Shown here: positions 32,832-44,148 of the stretch, one piece after another
Position numbering within the stretch: the stretch's first letter is position 1
Layout: each line of letters begins with the position of its first letter
Notes under the pieces: model-generated
The model's input: the letters and a program-made list of their open reading frames with translations, nothing else
Database searches by the model: none
Told to the model about the DNA's origin: nothing
NCBI GenBank assembly: GCA_014529385.2
Contig: CM043969.1
Span: forward strand, 30,646,946 to 30,710,945
From: Adiantum capillus-veneris
Taxonomy: Eukaryota > Streptophyta > Polypodiopsida > Polypodiales > Pteridaceae
Reading direction: 5' to 3'
Length of the DNA stretch: 64,000 bases
Position numbers and translations under genes: made by a program

Positions 32832-33105
32832 ATGATGGATATGTCTCTTTACCATGATCAATCCATAATTAGTACGGAGCGTCTCTCCCATTTCACAAGC
32901 CTACTCTTTTGACCAAGATGACTATAGACGTCTAGTGACCTTCTTAGTAAACATTGGTGCCTCTAATGATGAAGAATATTTACATGATTACACGGATGGC
33001 ATGTATGGTCTCATGTATGATGACTTTGTTTTTCTCGACGGTGATGAGGATAGTGGTTTAGCCCTAGGGTTACATCCACATTTGTACAATATCCTTTTTC
33101 CTTGA
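32832..33105 (+). pseudogene. Short acidic coding remnant near the 3' end of element A
   Basis: ATG at 32832 opens about 22 codons. After a frame change near 32895 the frame continues for 69 codons to TGA at 33103, with DQDDYRRLVTFLVNIGASND and LMYDDFVFLDGDEDSGL. Rich in Asp and Tyr. No domain recognised. The position between a lost pol and the 3' LTR would suit an extra ORF of A, but this is inference from place only. Confidence 0.3.
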
Positions 33106-34501
33106 CTCTCTAGCGGGAGTGAAAATAACTAGGTTAGGGTTTCTTATGTTTTTTTATTATGTTCAATAAGGGTTGGTGCCTCTTCCCACTGATGTGCCTT
33201 CTAGAGGTATTCTTTTTTTTTTCCTAGTGTGTAGAGGAACATGTTTCTATTGTTAGGATTTGGAACTTTATGGAATCTTTTTCTCATTCACTCTTCAAAT
33301 CAAGCGCGGTCATCAACACAAATAGGTGTTGTCTTTATTTTTGCATCCATGTTAAATGTGATTGGTAGCACAATATTCCTCACATTTTATTAGATTCTAT
33401 ATAATTTTTGCATCCATGTTTGTCTGCTTTAAATGTAATTGGTAGCACATTTTCTTAGATTAAACATTACATTCTATATAAACTTCTATCGTAATCCCTT
33501 GTCTAGGTTTCAGAATCAAGCAGTCTGTCTAAGGCAGTTTGACCAAGTTAGGAGTTAGAGATCTTCTCTTAATACCATGGGGAATGCCTTCCTAATAATC
33601 AATGGTTACATTAGGTTCTTGATCCAATTTAGGTAGCATTGTGTGCAATGTACTAGGGATTTCTAATGAGCTAGTCTCTATTGACCTTTAGTCTAAGTAT
33701 TATAAAGGGAGTTCACTAGTGTGATGATCTTGGAAAGGGTAACCGTGTTATATGACCCCCAAAAGTTACAAAATTAAAATGTTGAAAAGGAGAAAACCAA
33801 AACTTCAAAAGTGCCACAATGTAAAATCTTAAGCTGTAAGAGAAATACGAGCGAGATTTGATACTTCTCTCATGTATGGCCTACAGTGCTAGAGCCCTAG
33901 AGGTCCCCAATGTGCGCACTTTTTCTTGAAAAACAAAAAATCCAAAACATAACAAATAAGCACACACATCAAAATTGAATCTATGTGAAAAGACTTTGAG
34001 GGGTCAAAGAAAAGAAAATAAGCCAGGCAATGCTTTTATGAGCAATTTCTTTTATCGTAGCTTAACTACAATGTCTTCTAGGTGTAGCCTCTAGTCAGCC
34101 CTCGGACATGAAATACTTGGTTCTTGCGATTAAACAACTTAATTGACAAGAGAAAATTAAGAAGCTTGCCCATGGTATTAATACTTGACCTCTAGCTCCT
34201 TTCGACCATTAATTTAGTGACCCCAGACAAGTTTAGTTTTTTACCTTTACAATTGTTTATGCGTTTGATTATATTACAGTTTAATGTATATTTCTAGCAA
34301 ATTGTATAATATTCTATTACCAATCAGTTTGTTTGCCTACAAGTGCATATGCTTTTCAATTGTATATAAGAATGCAGTTACTATGTCAATTTTGGTTGAT
34401 TTTGCAGTGATTGAAGAAGGATAATGACATTCAATTCTGAATTCTCTTCCACCTCGACGAACGAGCTTCATCTCAATAGCTTCCGAGGATGGAATCTACA
34501 T

Positions 34502-34515
34502 CAAGAAAGGGGGCA
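34502..34515 (+). promoter_or_regulatory. Polypurine tract of element A
   Basis: CAAGAAAGGGGGCA directly before TGTTAATCC of the 3' LTR. Confidence 0.72.
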
Positions 34516-35097
34516 TGTTAATCCTCATGGGCACCCTATCGTCTTTGACGGATGCATATTATTTATTTGATTGAGTCATGGACCGGGATTGTTGGTCCAA
34601 TAGGTGAGTAGGTGATCGCCAATGAAAGGTATACTAGTTATCTTATTTTTACATTAGTTTTGCAACAATTGGCACTGTGGGTGCCCATGTGTGAATGGCT
34701 CAAACTCTTAGAAAAGGTCCATTTGGACTAGAATTGTGAGGTGTAAGCTAAGAAGTGCTCTTGCTCCATCTCTGTCTCCTTCTCCTTTCTGTGCTCACAA
34801 TTGTGTGTGTATATGTGTGTTTGTGTGTGCTTGAGACTGAGAGAGAGAGAGGGTGTGTGTGATCAAGCATTGCGATGGCATCGGCGACAATGAGGTGGTT
34901 GAGTGCATCATTGATGGTGGATCCTTCTTCTTTGCAGCATACGATCCTTCACGATGGAAGAATTGAGTTGTGAGTGACACACCCCTACCCCTTTGAGCTT
35001 GCTAGGCACTCTTCTAGTTGTTTGTTTGCAGCCTTTCAAAGCTTGCACACAGTGCACAAGAAAGTTCCCAACTTTGACATGTACGACAAAGTGTACA
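34516..35097 (+). repeat. 3' LTR of element A
   Basis: 582 bp from TGTTAATCC to GTGTACA, colinear with 2965-3570 and followed by AATTTT, which also precedes the 5' LTR. Confidence 0.82.
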
Positions 35098-35103
35098 AAT
35101 TTT

Positions 35104-35279
35104 ACATAGTGTTTCAGCCTTAAGGGTGCTCTTCTAACCGATTCTCTCTTTTTTTGCTTGAATTTATGGATTTGCAAGATCGTATTGTGAGCTATCCCTC
35201 TTTGAGACAATTCCTCCATAAATTCATCAATACCTCTTGTATGGTCTTGGAGTCCCTTCTCTTGACTAAATCAAACTAG
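35104..35279 (-). pseudogene. Gag middle segment of element G
   Basis: Minus-strand gag between two insertions: VKRRDSKTIQEV near the right end and, in another frame, MEELSQRG, HKFKQKKRESVRRAPLRLKHYV at the left end. K-KxxES-R-A-RLKxY is a gag core signature. The segment leads leftward into FIQGLKN at 2.9 kb once element A is ignored, with a one-base frame mismatch, and rightward into 37786-38010 once solo LTR N is ignored. Confidence 0.68.
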
Positions 35280-35280
35280 G

Positions 35281-37482
35281 GATAGCCGTTTTTTGGCTCT
35301 CAAAATTTTTGTTTAATGAGCTACTTCACACAATAAAAACACCTTAGCATGATGTCTAAGCTTGCTCTTGCATTGTACATAGGCGTGTGTGTGTTAGGAC
35401 CCTTTTCCATGTTTTCTAAAAAATCTTTATGGAGCTAGTCATCAGGTTAGGTTAAAATATATATATACATATATATTATGATCCTATTCGTGTATAATAT
35501 ATTTCTTATAAAGGACCTAAGCATAGCATTATTTTCTCAAATTATTTGGTAATTGTGTAAATATGTAGACCTAAGTGTGCATTTTTTCTAAATCTCTTTG
35601 CATCCTTTCATGGCATGAAATATTTTTATGTTAGTGTGTACATACCCCATAATATTTATTTTTACAAAATAAACCAATGCATTTTATCCCGCACCCTCGT
35701 GGAAGTCGAAATGTGTTTCTACACTATCACTCACTTTCACTAGATATTGTCTCGCTTGCATATTTTCCTCTTTCACCCAAAAACAAAATAAAATACTCCT
35801 ATCATGATATTCCTTCATGGGTCATGCACATTTTTTTCCATACACCATGTGTTCATAAAGACAAGGGCTAGGAAAAATCCAAGCACTAGGTCTATCATGT
35901 ACATTTGTTTTTTATTCTTCAAAATTCATCATCCATGCATGTGGCAAGGGCCACTTGGATTCCTTAGGTCATGGCATGGCTCATGGGGGGATCACCTTTG
36001 GATGTATAAGGATAATTCAACCAGAAATGGTCCCACATAAGCATCGTTGCAGTCCCACAATACACAGCTTTTCGGGTGAATTTTGGTAGCCTTCTATCAT
36101 CCGAATTAGCGAACATTGTCAACATACAAAATAAGCTCAATTATTTTACATAAATATTTCAACATTTTTGGAGAAAAGCATGAATTCTGGTGAATTGTTT
36201 GGTGTGACCTAGTCTACCCATTCTATGCACACAAGGATCCTCTCACTCTTCTCTCACATTTCCACACTTCCACCCATATACACACTCATACCTCTCCATC
36301 ATCCTTTCAAATTGACAAATTTCCATGCCCCTCTCACCTTCTTCACCATCTCTCCTTCCCCTCTTACCACCATAGCCTTCTACTTACACATATGCTCTCA
36401 TACCACTCTCTACTACCCCCAAATTACAATTTCATGTTAACTCCTCTAAAAAGCATGAATTTTTAGCACTTAATCCTTGCATAACCTCTGAAAATCAGAA
36501 TTTTTCATCAATAATCCTCATCTTCATCGTGGAGATCAACCGTGAAGGCAGCGCAAGAAGTAGAAGTAGAAGAAGAAGAAGAACCGGCGGTTATTTTCAT
36601 AAGGGTGAATCCATAATTCTTGGAGGGCACCAATATCAAGAGCTCATCCACCTCATTCAACCTTGGTTCCTCAATAATCAAGTCATCATCACTTTTGTAA
36701 ATATGCCACTAACGTTTTCTAGTGATCACTAACAACTAACCCTTCTCGTAAATTGCACCCTCTACTATCTACTAGAGTAGGCACCTCCAAGTTACTCACC
36801 TCTCTCTCCTTTGACTCTCAATAATTCTCCCCCTTGAGCCCACCTCCATGTGGCTTAGGGGATAATGAAGACCCACTCCCATTTGAAAAATCAAAATATT
36901 TCCTAATCTCTTGTTTTGTCAATAAAATTGATTATAACTAATCCTAATCAAAGCTTACAAAAACCTATAAATAGAACCCATCTCTCCTTGTAAAAGGCAT
37001 CTCTACACCATTGCACACTAGATTGAGTGTAGTACATGCTAGTTCTATCTTGGTTGTAAGGAGAGAGAAATCTTTCTATACACCATCAATTTGGTGCATA
37101 CAAAAGCTTGAGCCAGTTGAGTGAGTGCGAGTAGAAGATATTCTTTCTACCATTGTTGTATCTACCCCAATATCAATGAATTGGTAGTTTTGGGTGCAAT
37201 TTCATGTCCAAAGGCTCATGCTTCTCCTCCAATTTGGCTTGGAAAACTCATTCAGCTTCATAAGGTGACTTGATTCATTGAAGGTTGTTGTTTTCTTGCT
37301 TGTCCTTGTGATTCATTGGCTATTGTTTGTTGGCTACCATTGTAAAAGGGTGGATGGTGAGAGGGATCCCATAGCCCTAAGACAATGTGCTAGTGATGCT
37401 ATAACCAGATCTTGTCACTTGAATCCACAAGCTCTAGGTGCCTTCTTCTGCAAATCATAAGGTTGAAGTTAAGTTGTACATC

Positions 37483-37524
<42 letters not shown>

Positions 37525-37780
37525 TTTTAATGCGTGAGAGTGTTCCATTGGTGTTAGGGTTAGTGTAAAGTCCTTGATTTTGGGTTTCTCTCATGATTCT
37601 CCTTTTTTTTGCGTCCTAGTTCGCTTTTAAACTATGTAGTGCCCCTTGTGTATTTAGGTTTTGGTTGTGGGTTTGTTGTTTTGTTGTGCGTGTGGTTGCC
37701 CCAACCCCAATTGACCGGCACGGGAGCCTTGAGGTGCGTTTAGAGATCGCCTCTCTTGTTGCCTGCCTCGGACCACCTCA
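35281..37780 (+). repeat. Solo LTR N, related to the element B LTR
   Basis: About 2.5 kb, GATAGCCGTTTTTTGGC to ACCTCA, colinear with the B LTR (TTGTACATAGGCGTGTGTG, TATA box at 36966, GGGAGCCTTGAGG near the end) but clearly more diverged than the two B LTRs are from each other. No gag, pol or second LTR beside it. (A)CTAGG lies at both edges (35275-35280 and 37780-37785), the expected target duplication. The initial T of TG is missing or changed. It interrupts the gag of G. Confidence 0.8.
36966..36974 (+). promoter_or_regulatory. TATA box of solo LTR N
   Basis: TATAAATAG at the position equivalent to 15392 and 23848 in the B LTRs, followed by the same CTCTCCTTGTAAAA words. Confidence 0.6.
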
Positions 37781-37785
37781 CTAGG

Positions 37786-38010
37786 TGTCTATATCTTCCT
37801 CTAAGGTGAGTCCAAATATGGAAAATTGTGTATCAAAGTCTCTAACTTCTTCTGCATGGATTACTCCTACAAAAGCCGTCACGTAATCTCTGGGGTGTTT
37901 TTGCTCACAATACTTCTTGTTGACCATCTCAAAACAACACAAAAAACATAAACCGATGGAAGTAGATGAAGAGGTGTTCTTTGATTCTCCAAAACTACTA
38001 CTTCTCAAGC
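37786..38010 (-). pseudogene. Gag N-proximal segment of element G
   Basis: Minus-strand frame of 75 codons starting MRSSSFGESKN, with HPRDYVTAFVGVIHAEEVRD and FSIFGLTLEEDID, the last matching the usual gag wording before the conserved Trp. It runs into solo LTR N at the position of that Trp and continues at 35279. First of the three G gag pieces. Confidence 0.6.
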
Positions 38011-38497
38011 AAAAAACCTAGATGTTGACATCGCTATGAGAAAAAGAAAGTTGAGAATAGGGCTAGAGATTATGAGATGCCTAGAATAAGAGGTAAACAC
38101 AACTTTTGATGTTTGTAAAAGGTTATGATTTTGTTAAAGGAAAAATTTCAAAAAGATTCTCTAGAGCTTGGAATCCAAATACAAAAGACAACATAAGCAG
38201 CATAAGAAAACAAAATAAAAGAAAAAAAATTGCAACAAAACCCAAGAAAACAAAAGAACCAGGACTAGACAAGCTTGGATAAATTAAGTGGACTAGAGCT
38301 GAAAGAAAGAAAAAAATAAAGAGAGCTTAAGAAAACTCGGATTGAAGTGCGGAAAATGGAAATAAAGATTGGTGAGGAAGAGGATGAGAAAAATGATGAC
38401 AAGATCACTGTGCCTTCCCACTATAAAAAATTCACTATCGGAGACATAAAGGTAGTGATGACATAGCCCATACGAGGGCAAGGAGTCATATGACCGT
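38011..38497. other. Unassigned sequence between G gag and a MITE
   Basis: Purine-rich plus strand, many short open frames, no motif. Probably 5' sequence of G on the minus strand, but no LTR is recognised. Confidence 0.35.
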
Positions 38498-38747
38498 GGG
38501 GGGTTCACCTCTTAGACATGTAAGTTACGACGTGAGCTCAAATGAATGGGTTTTTTACTTTCCAAGATCTTAAAACTTTAACAAGATTATATTAACAAAA
38601 GGAGTTTTTTAATCGGTTTTAGAGAAAAAACCCGTAAGTTTTTGAAGAAAGAGGGGTCATATTATTACCGTAAACATGTAAGTAAAGGGGTTCTTTGAAT
38701 ACCCTTTGAAATACATTGAATGAATAGTTTCTTAAAGGTGCACCCCT
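38498..38747 (+). mobile_element. MITE with GGGGGTTCACCT termini, copy 1
   Basis: About 250 bp, AT-rich inside, ends GGGGGGTTCACCT and AAGGTGCACCCC in inverted orientation. The inverse of the copy at 56183-56429 aligns along its whole length (CTTAGACA near one end, GAATAGTTTCTTAAAGGTG at the other). No coding capacity. Target duplication not resolved. Confidence 0.78.
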
Positions 38748-38759
38748 CGAGCATATAAC

Positions 38760-40725
38760 GGGCTAGAGGATGCAAAGAAGATAGACTTGGTAGAAGTAGG
38801 AGAAGATACTAAGCTGATTTATATAGCAAGTATTCTGAGTCTGAAAGAAGAAGAGAAGCTCATAAGTCTTCTCATGGAGTAAAAGGACGTGTTTATTTGT
38901 AATATAAAGACCTAAAAGGAGTAAATTTGACAATATGCAAGCACACAATCCCATTAAAACTTGATGGAAAATGTAGCCAACAGAGATCGTACATGTATAA
39001 TGATATGTTTGCTAAGCCCATCAAGGAAGAGATTGATAAACTGAAAGAACCTGCACTCATCTATGGGGTAGAACACATCGACAGGGTATCTCCAATTGTA
39101 TTAGTTCCCACAAAGAATGGTAAACTCTTAGTGTGTGTCAATTTATAGAAGATTAATGCAACCACAACAAGGTGTGATTATCACCTACCTATCATTGACC
39201 ATGTTGTAGAACGAGTGGCAGGCAAGCGGGCATATTCCTTCTTGAATAGATTCCCTGGCTACAATCCGCTTGCAATTGCGCTTGAAGATCAGTATAAGAC
39301 AATATTTGTCACAGAGTGGGGTTTATTTGTATATAGAGTCATGCCATTTAGATTGAATAATGCCCCGACAACATTTGAGAGATTAATGGTACATGATTTT
39401 AAAGAATTCTTGAGGATATTCTTGGAAATTTTTATGGATGATATAGGTGTACACTCTCTCTTGAGAGATGAACATAAGGAACACCTGAAAACGTTATTTG
39501 AGAAGTGCAAGACGTATAGGATCTCCCTTAACCCAAAAAAGTGTGTATTCATGGCTAGACAAGGAAAAATCCTAGGACATATCGTCTCAAAGAACTGCAT
39601 ATCTATGGAATTTGATAAGATAAAAGTGATTGTAGAAATTCCTAGATCAAAAAACACAAAGTAGGTACAAAGCTTTATGGGATGCTATGGTTATTAGAGG
39701 AGGTTTATATGCATGTGTGCAGTCATTGCTCAACCCCTCTATAGACTTATAATAGTCTTTGTATGGACAGATAAGTGTGAGAAGAGTCATTTAAAAAGTT
39801 GACAAGAGCACTCGTATATGCACCATATTGGAAAAAGATATTTCATGTTCATATTGATGCTTTGGCATTTTCTATAGGATGCATCTTGGTTCATTTAGGA
39901 GAAGGAAATATGGATTTTCCAGTCTCTTTTGTGAGAAAAAAACTTAATAGTGTTGAAAATAACTACAGTACCACTACGAGAGAAGGGCTAGGCATGATAT
40001 ATGATGTTAAGAAGTTCTGGAATTATCTCCTTGCATTGTTTTTTTCAATGATCATCAATCCCTTTTATAACTTGTAAACAAACCATGCAATACAGGAAGA
40101 ATTGTATGATGGTTTATCATATGGTTGGAGTTTGATTTTACAGTAGTGGCTAAAAAGGGGAAGACACATCGTTGAGTTGATCATCTTGCGTTATTTCCAA
40201 ATGGAGAAGCTCCAAAAGGGGTAGATGATGACATCCGTGATGCATATCTTTTCAATGTTGAAATGGTACCTAAGTGGTCTTAGGAGATAGTGAGTTTACT
40301 ATCCTATGGAGTATAATTCAATAAGAAAGAATTTAAACGACAAATATTTGTATCATTTAGGCTCAAAAACCACTTTACAATTATGTATAAGTGCGTAAGA
40401 GTATGACTGCTATCTTTTAGATGCATGTGCTCAAGACTTGGAAATTTATTTTTTGCAAATAAAACATAACAATGCTTGAAATAATTAGGCATTTACTGGC
40501 CATATATGCACATTGATGTTCATGAGTATGTCACTAACTGTGATGCATATAGATCTAGGCCACAAGTTGAACATGCAACACAATTTCAGGTAGCAATTGC
40601 ACCAAAAAGGAGTCAATATACAATTAACTACATAACAAAGGGACCGTTTCCTAGAAATACCTCTAAAGCATGTCAAAGGGCCATAGAAATAGAGTATCGA
40701 GACTTCACATTGATTTAAAATCATC
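38760..40725 (+). pseudogene. Ty3/gypsy pol fragment K: reverse transcriptase, RNase H, start of integrase
   Basis: Plus-strand polymerase. 38760-38960 is upstream pol (IYIASILSLKEEEKLISLLME). Reverse transcriptase shows DRVSPIVLVPTKNGKLLVCVNL (a TAG follows), IALEDQYKTIFVTEWGLFVYRVMPF and IFMDDIGVHS, where MDD supplies the catalytic pair. RNase H: HVHIDALAFSIGCILVH and STTTREGLGMIYDVKKFWNYL. Its end is FDFTVVAKKGKTH and NGEAPKGVDDDI. At 40490-40720 an integrase zinc-region remnant (DVHEYVTNCDAYRSRPQ) is seen. Stops near 39147, 39662 and 40176. No LTRs found. Not in phase with neighbouring elements. Confidence 0.72.
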
Positions 40726-42260
40726 TATATTAGAGAGGAAAGGATAATCAACTCAGGATATGTGCAGCCAAATTCTATATTTGCCAATCTTAGAGCACGC
40801 ACATGGAGGAGTAAGCAGAGGCCATTTTTGAGGAGATAAGATAGTTGCCCTCTCCTCTTAGCATTTTTCTTTGACTTCAAGCTAGAATATGTTTCCATTT
40901 GGGCATTTGGTTGAAGCACCACTAGCTCATACTAGCTTCACATGTTTCACATTGCCATCTAAAACTTGGTCAAACCCAAAAAAAATGGCAGATGGCACAA
41001 TTTTTAGTGTATTTAAGTGCGTACACAATTGACCCCGAGAAAATCTTCCACTTGCCATAACTTGCTTTCTAGAGCTTTGATAAATGAACCAAAAATACCA
41101 ACATCCTTCACAACTTGAGGTCTACATGTTTACCTACCCACTCAAGATCTGCTCATATGTTGAGGATCTGTAAAGACTTCCAATATTGGATAGCTATATC
41201 TTTCATATGGTAGCTCTGTTTGAAGAGCCATCCAGACAGCCTCTAGAGCAACTTGAATGCTTCATTCCCAAGCAGAACATTAGCACTTTGGACAGTTGAA
41301 TTTTCCATCTCAAGTGGCCCTTTGTGGAGACCTCATGGCCTAAAAAACCGCATTAGATATACATTTTTTGTATCCTTTGCTTGCCCAGGTCCTTTGTACC
41401 TTCTTACATCGTCTGCCTTCCACCTCTTTACACCCTTAGCACCCTGTGGCACCACTTCTAGCTTCGACCAACTTTTCATGTACCAACGGTACCTGAGTCT
41501 GTGTTGGCTCATGGGTTTGGAGTGATTCTTTTGCACATATCTCATCTTTCTTCACACATACCTACATTGTTTGGAGGTGGTTCTTGGGCTTCCATCTTTC
41601 TCTTTTGTTTTTTGTTTCTCTCGTTGGATTTTTTTTTTTATGTAGATGAGGATGATGTCACCTTTATTTGAAGTGTTGGTTTTTGTGGCAACTCTTTGGA
41701 AATTCATTGCATGATTCCTGTATACAAGTGTTTTTTGCCTTTGTCAATCCAATCTATTCCATTGCTCGCCTTGTTTTTGTTACTTTAGTTAATGGAAACT
41801 TTTGACTCTCTACTTCAGTCTAGATTCATACCAGATCAGACTTCCAATCTATCAGAACATTATACCTCCTTTGCCATGGATGTCCTAGCAATAGTTGGTA
41901 TTGGTTTTGATGATCTTCTACCACATAAAATATGTGTGGGTAGATATATTGATTGATTTGAGAAAATAAGGTTACCAACCTAATGATTTGATTTGGCGTT
42001 CAAGATCGATTTGCATTGTGTGTTGTGTCATTTGAAGCTTTGTGTCGTCAGACATTTTTTGCATGATCACAAACTCATTAGATCATGCCAAAATGCTTGC
42101 TAACTAGCCTTATGTATATATGGTGCATAGTGCTTTGAGCCTTGGGAGTTACCATGTGAAAATTCATGTACAAAGGTTTGGTTTTATCGGGATTGTGTAC
42201 TAGTGTTTTGGGTTGTTCAAGTCACCAAAACATGGTTTTTTATAAGTATTTGTAGCCTCC
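40726..42260. other. No gene recognised
   Basis: AT-rich sequence with short unrelated open frames on both strands. No LTR, TIR or domain seen. Confidence 0.45.
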
Positions 42261-42497
42261 GGGGGCTCACTATGTGTAAAACTACCATATCACATGCATT
42301 CAAGACATGTTTGTAAAACCCCTTATCTGTGAATTTTGTTAAGAATATAATGTACCCTTTTCTTTTAAAATCTATAAGTTTTTTTCGAATTTGAAAAAAT
42401 AATGTCCTTATGTTTATATATTTCTGTAAGTTTCAAGAACTTTAAATACCCTTCTGTTGAACTCACGTGATAGGTTACATTTTTATTAGGTGACCTA
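42261..42497 (-). mobile_element. Degenerate third copy of the GGGGGTTCACCT MITE
   Basis: Starts GGGGGCTCACTATG and ends TTAGGTGACC. The interior aligns loosely with the copy at 56183-56429 in the same orientation (CATGCATTCAA, TTCTTTTAAAAT, TTGAACTCACGTGATAGG against TTGAACTCACATGGTAACC). Much more diverged than the other two. Confidence 0.5.
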
Positions 42498-42942
42498 CCT
42501 GAGTTTGTAGCCATGCTGTATAGCTCGTAAATCAAACGTGTACATCATGAGATATGTGCATCCCAAGTGGGCGGTCTTGACTTAGAAAGTGCATGGTTGC
42601 AGATGCATGTCCTGGGAAGTTGGTTCTGAGAAGGGGTCAAGTTGAAAATTTCATGTGGGGAGAGAAGGAAGTTGGAGACTATAGAGAGTGTGCCATGTGA
42701 AACTACTATTATCCCACATGGAAAGAGGGAAGGAGGAAATTGGGGGTATAAGAGGGGGAATCGGTGCCCATTTGGGGTGTATCAAAGAAGAGAAGATCTT
42801 GGGAGAGGCTTGGCTATGGGGGATCATGAACTCTTGGGGAATAAGGGCCACCATTTTGATATCCCACTCAACTTCCCAAGCGCCTGGCCATCATTTTGGT
42901 CCACTAGACACTAGCCCACCCCTTCCCTTGGCCCAAAAGTCA
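42498..42942. other. No gene recognised
   Basis: Contains a purine-rich open frame at 42642-42914 without motifs and a TATAAGAGGG word at about 42747. Could be part of an LTR; no partner copy in the window. Confidence 0.35.
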
Positions 42943-42950
42943 TCGGCTGG

Positions 42951-43172
42951 TAGGGATTTAAAATTCACGTAATCACTCAAAATGACATTAGAGTGAACAT
43001 CAAGTTGGCAAGGTGAATCTTTTGTTAACATTGACACAGTCATGCATTTAAACTATTGGATAAACGAGGAAGAAACCAAGTTTGAGAAAAGCCAATTCAG
43101 ATGGTTGTTAATGTTAATTTAAGTTTTATCATCGTAATTTTTTTTAGTGATCACGTAAATTCTAAATCCCTG
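42951..43172. mobile_element. hAT-type MITE
   Basis: 222 bp. Left end TAGGGATTTAAAATTCACGT and inverted right end CAGGGATTTAGAATTTACGT continue for 27 bp with about four mismatches. Flanked by 8-bp direct repeats TCGGCTGG (42943-42950) and TCAGCTGG (43173-43180), one mismatch. An 8-bp duplication with CAGGG-type ends is the hAT superfamily signature. No coding capacity. Confidence 0.85.
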
Positions 43173-43180
43173 TCAGCTGG

Positions 43181-43929
43181 ACCACTTCCTACCCAAATGA
43201 GGCCAGAATCAGACCAATTAAATGGATTCTTGCAAGAGAACCTTGTAGTCTGAGGAGAGAGAATAGATTTCTTGAAATGAAAGATCAAAAGGGCCCTATT
43301 TTATAGTTGCAACACTTGCAGACTTTCCAAAGAGCTCATTTTTTAGCAAGAGAGAGTACACCCCCAGCATTGAGTGGCCATATCTCTCTCATCTTTTACT
43401 TGTTTTAGCGTATGAATGTTCTAAGGACATCTACTCACAATGAGCTATGTCTCTATGTCATTGGTTTCTCTTAATTCCAAGTGTACTTAATGATAGAAGG
43501 TTTCTTCATAAATGTTTACCGTTGCTTATCACAGGTGGTATCGGTGGTGCAATAGTTCTTCCTTTTGATGGTGTGACTCGTGCAAGGCTCTAGAGGCACT
43601 TGTTTTCCTTGTTATTTGAATGCTAGCAATTTCTAACTAAGAAGAGGAAAATGACATTTTTTCTGGCTTCTTTATCAAGTAGAGAGGTGGTTTCTACTTG
43701 ATTGTTTCCAATTCCGACCTTGATTATTGGATCCACCCTATCATATTTGAATTCATTCCTGGAGATACCATTGATCCACAATGGTCTCCCATGTTTTTTG
43801 CTATTATTGTAGGATCCTTCATTTATCCATCCATTATTTAGTCTCTAATTTTGCTTCTTCAACAATCCATGGTTTTTTTGTTGTGTGTTGTTTTCTCTAT
43901 GAATCTGTTGTAACAATTCTTGGGTTAGT
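43181..43929. other. No gene recognised
   Basis: AT-rich; probably 3' noncoding sequence of minus-strand element H, whose integrase ends at about 43930. No LTR identified. Confidence 0.4.
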
Positions 43930-44148
43930 GACAAGTGATACTTCTTAAGGCTCGATCCACTAATCCAAATAGGAATTTATTCTTATTCTAATGTCTCAAG
44001 ATTGATGGTCCCACTTGATGATAGATCTTTTATCACAAAGGGTCCCATTCCTTTCTTTTTGAGTTTCTTAGCATGTTGTTTCATGGTATATACCAAGACG
44101 TAGTCCCCTGTATTGAACTCTTTTGACCACACATGCTTATTTAATATT
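43930..44148 (-). pseudogene. Integrase C-terminal part of element H
   Basis: Minus strand right after the J insertion: KHVWSKEFNTGDYVLVYTMK, then KGMGPFVIKDLSSSGTINLE and, past stops, ISGSSLKKYH. GDYVLVY is the conserved integrase C-terminal strand. It continues the integrase at 50687-51480 once J is removed. Confidence 0.72.

Larger units (their letters stand above)
30536..34501. other. 3' interior of element A, mostly unrecognised
   Basis: No polymerase or integrase motif. Contains two local repeat clusters (31091-31240, 32249-32564), a short coding-like remnant at about 31450-31530 (MDLLSITSLQFASPADEDVF) and another at 32832-33105. 33106-34501 shows nothing I can name. Could include unrecognised insertions. 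Confidence 0.45.
2965..35097 (+). mobile_element. Element A: giant LTR retrotransposon enclosing other elements
   Basis: A begins TGTTAA at 2965 and ends ACA at 35097. The two terminal regions (2965-3570 and 34516-35097) align along most of their length. A primer-binding-site-like sequence follows the left LTR and a purine tract precedes the right one. The six bases AATTTT occur directly before 2965 and directly after 35097, as expected for a target duplication of 5-6 bp. G gag resumes on the far side, on the same strand. About 27 kb of the interior is later insertions (D, B, E, F fragment). What remains of A itself has little recognisable coding sequence. The tRNA-Asp-like primer site is typical of Athila-type elements, but no polymerase of A survives to prove the lineage. 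Confidence 0.78.

Noticed and set aside
41253-41545. Open frames on both strands, possible gene
   Set aside because: No conserved motif, and both strands open over the same bases, as expected by chance.
42642-42972. Two overlapping 90-codon open frames, possible host gene
   Set aside because: Purine-rich low-complexity composition, no motif, both frames open at once, next to a MITE.
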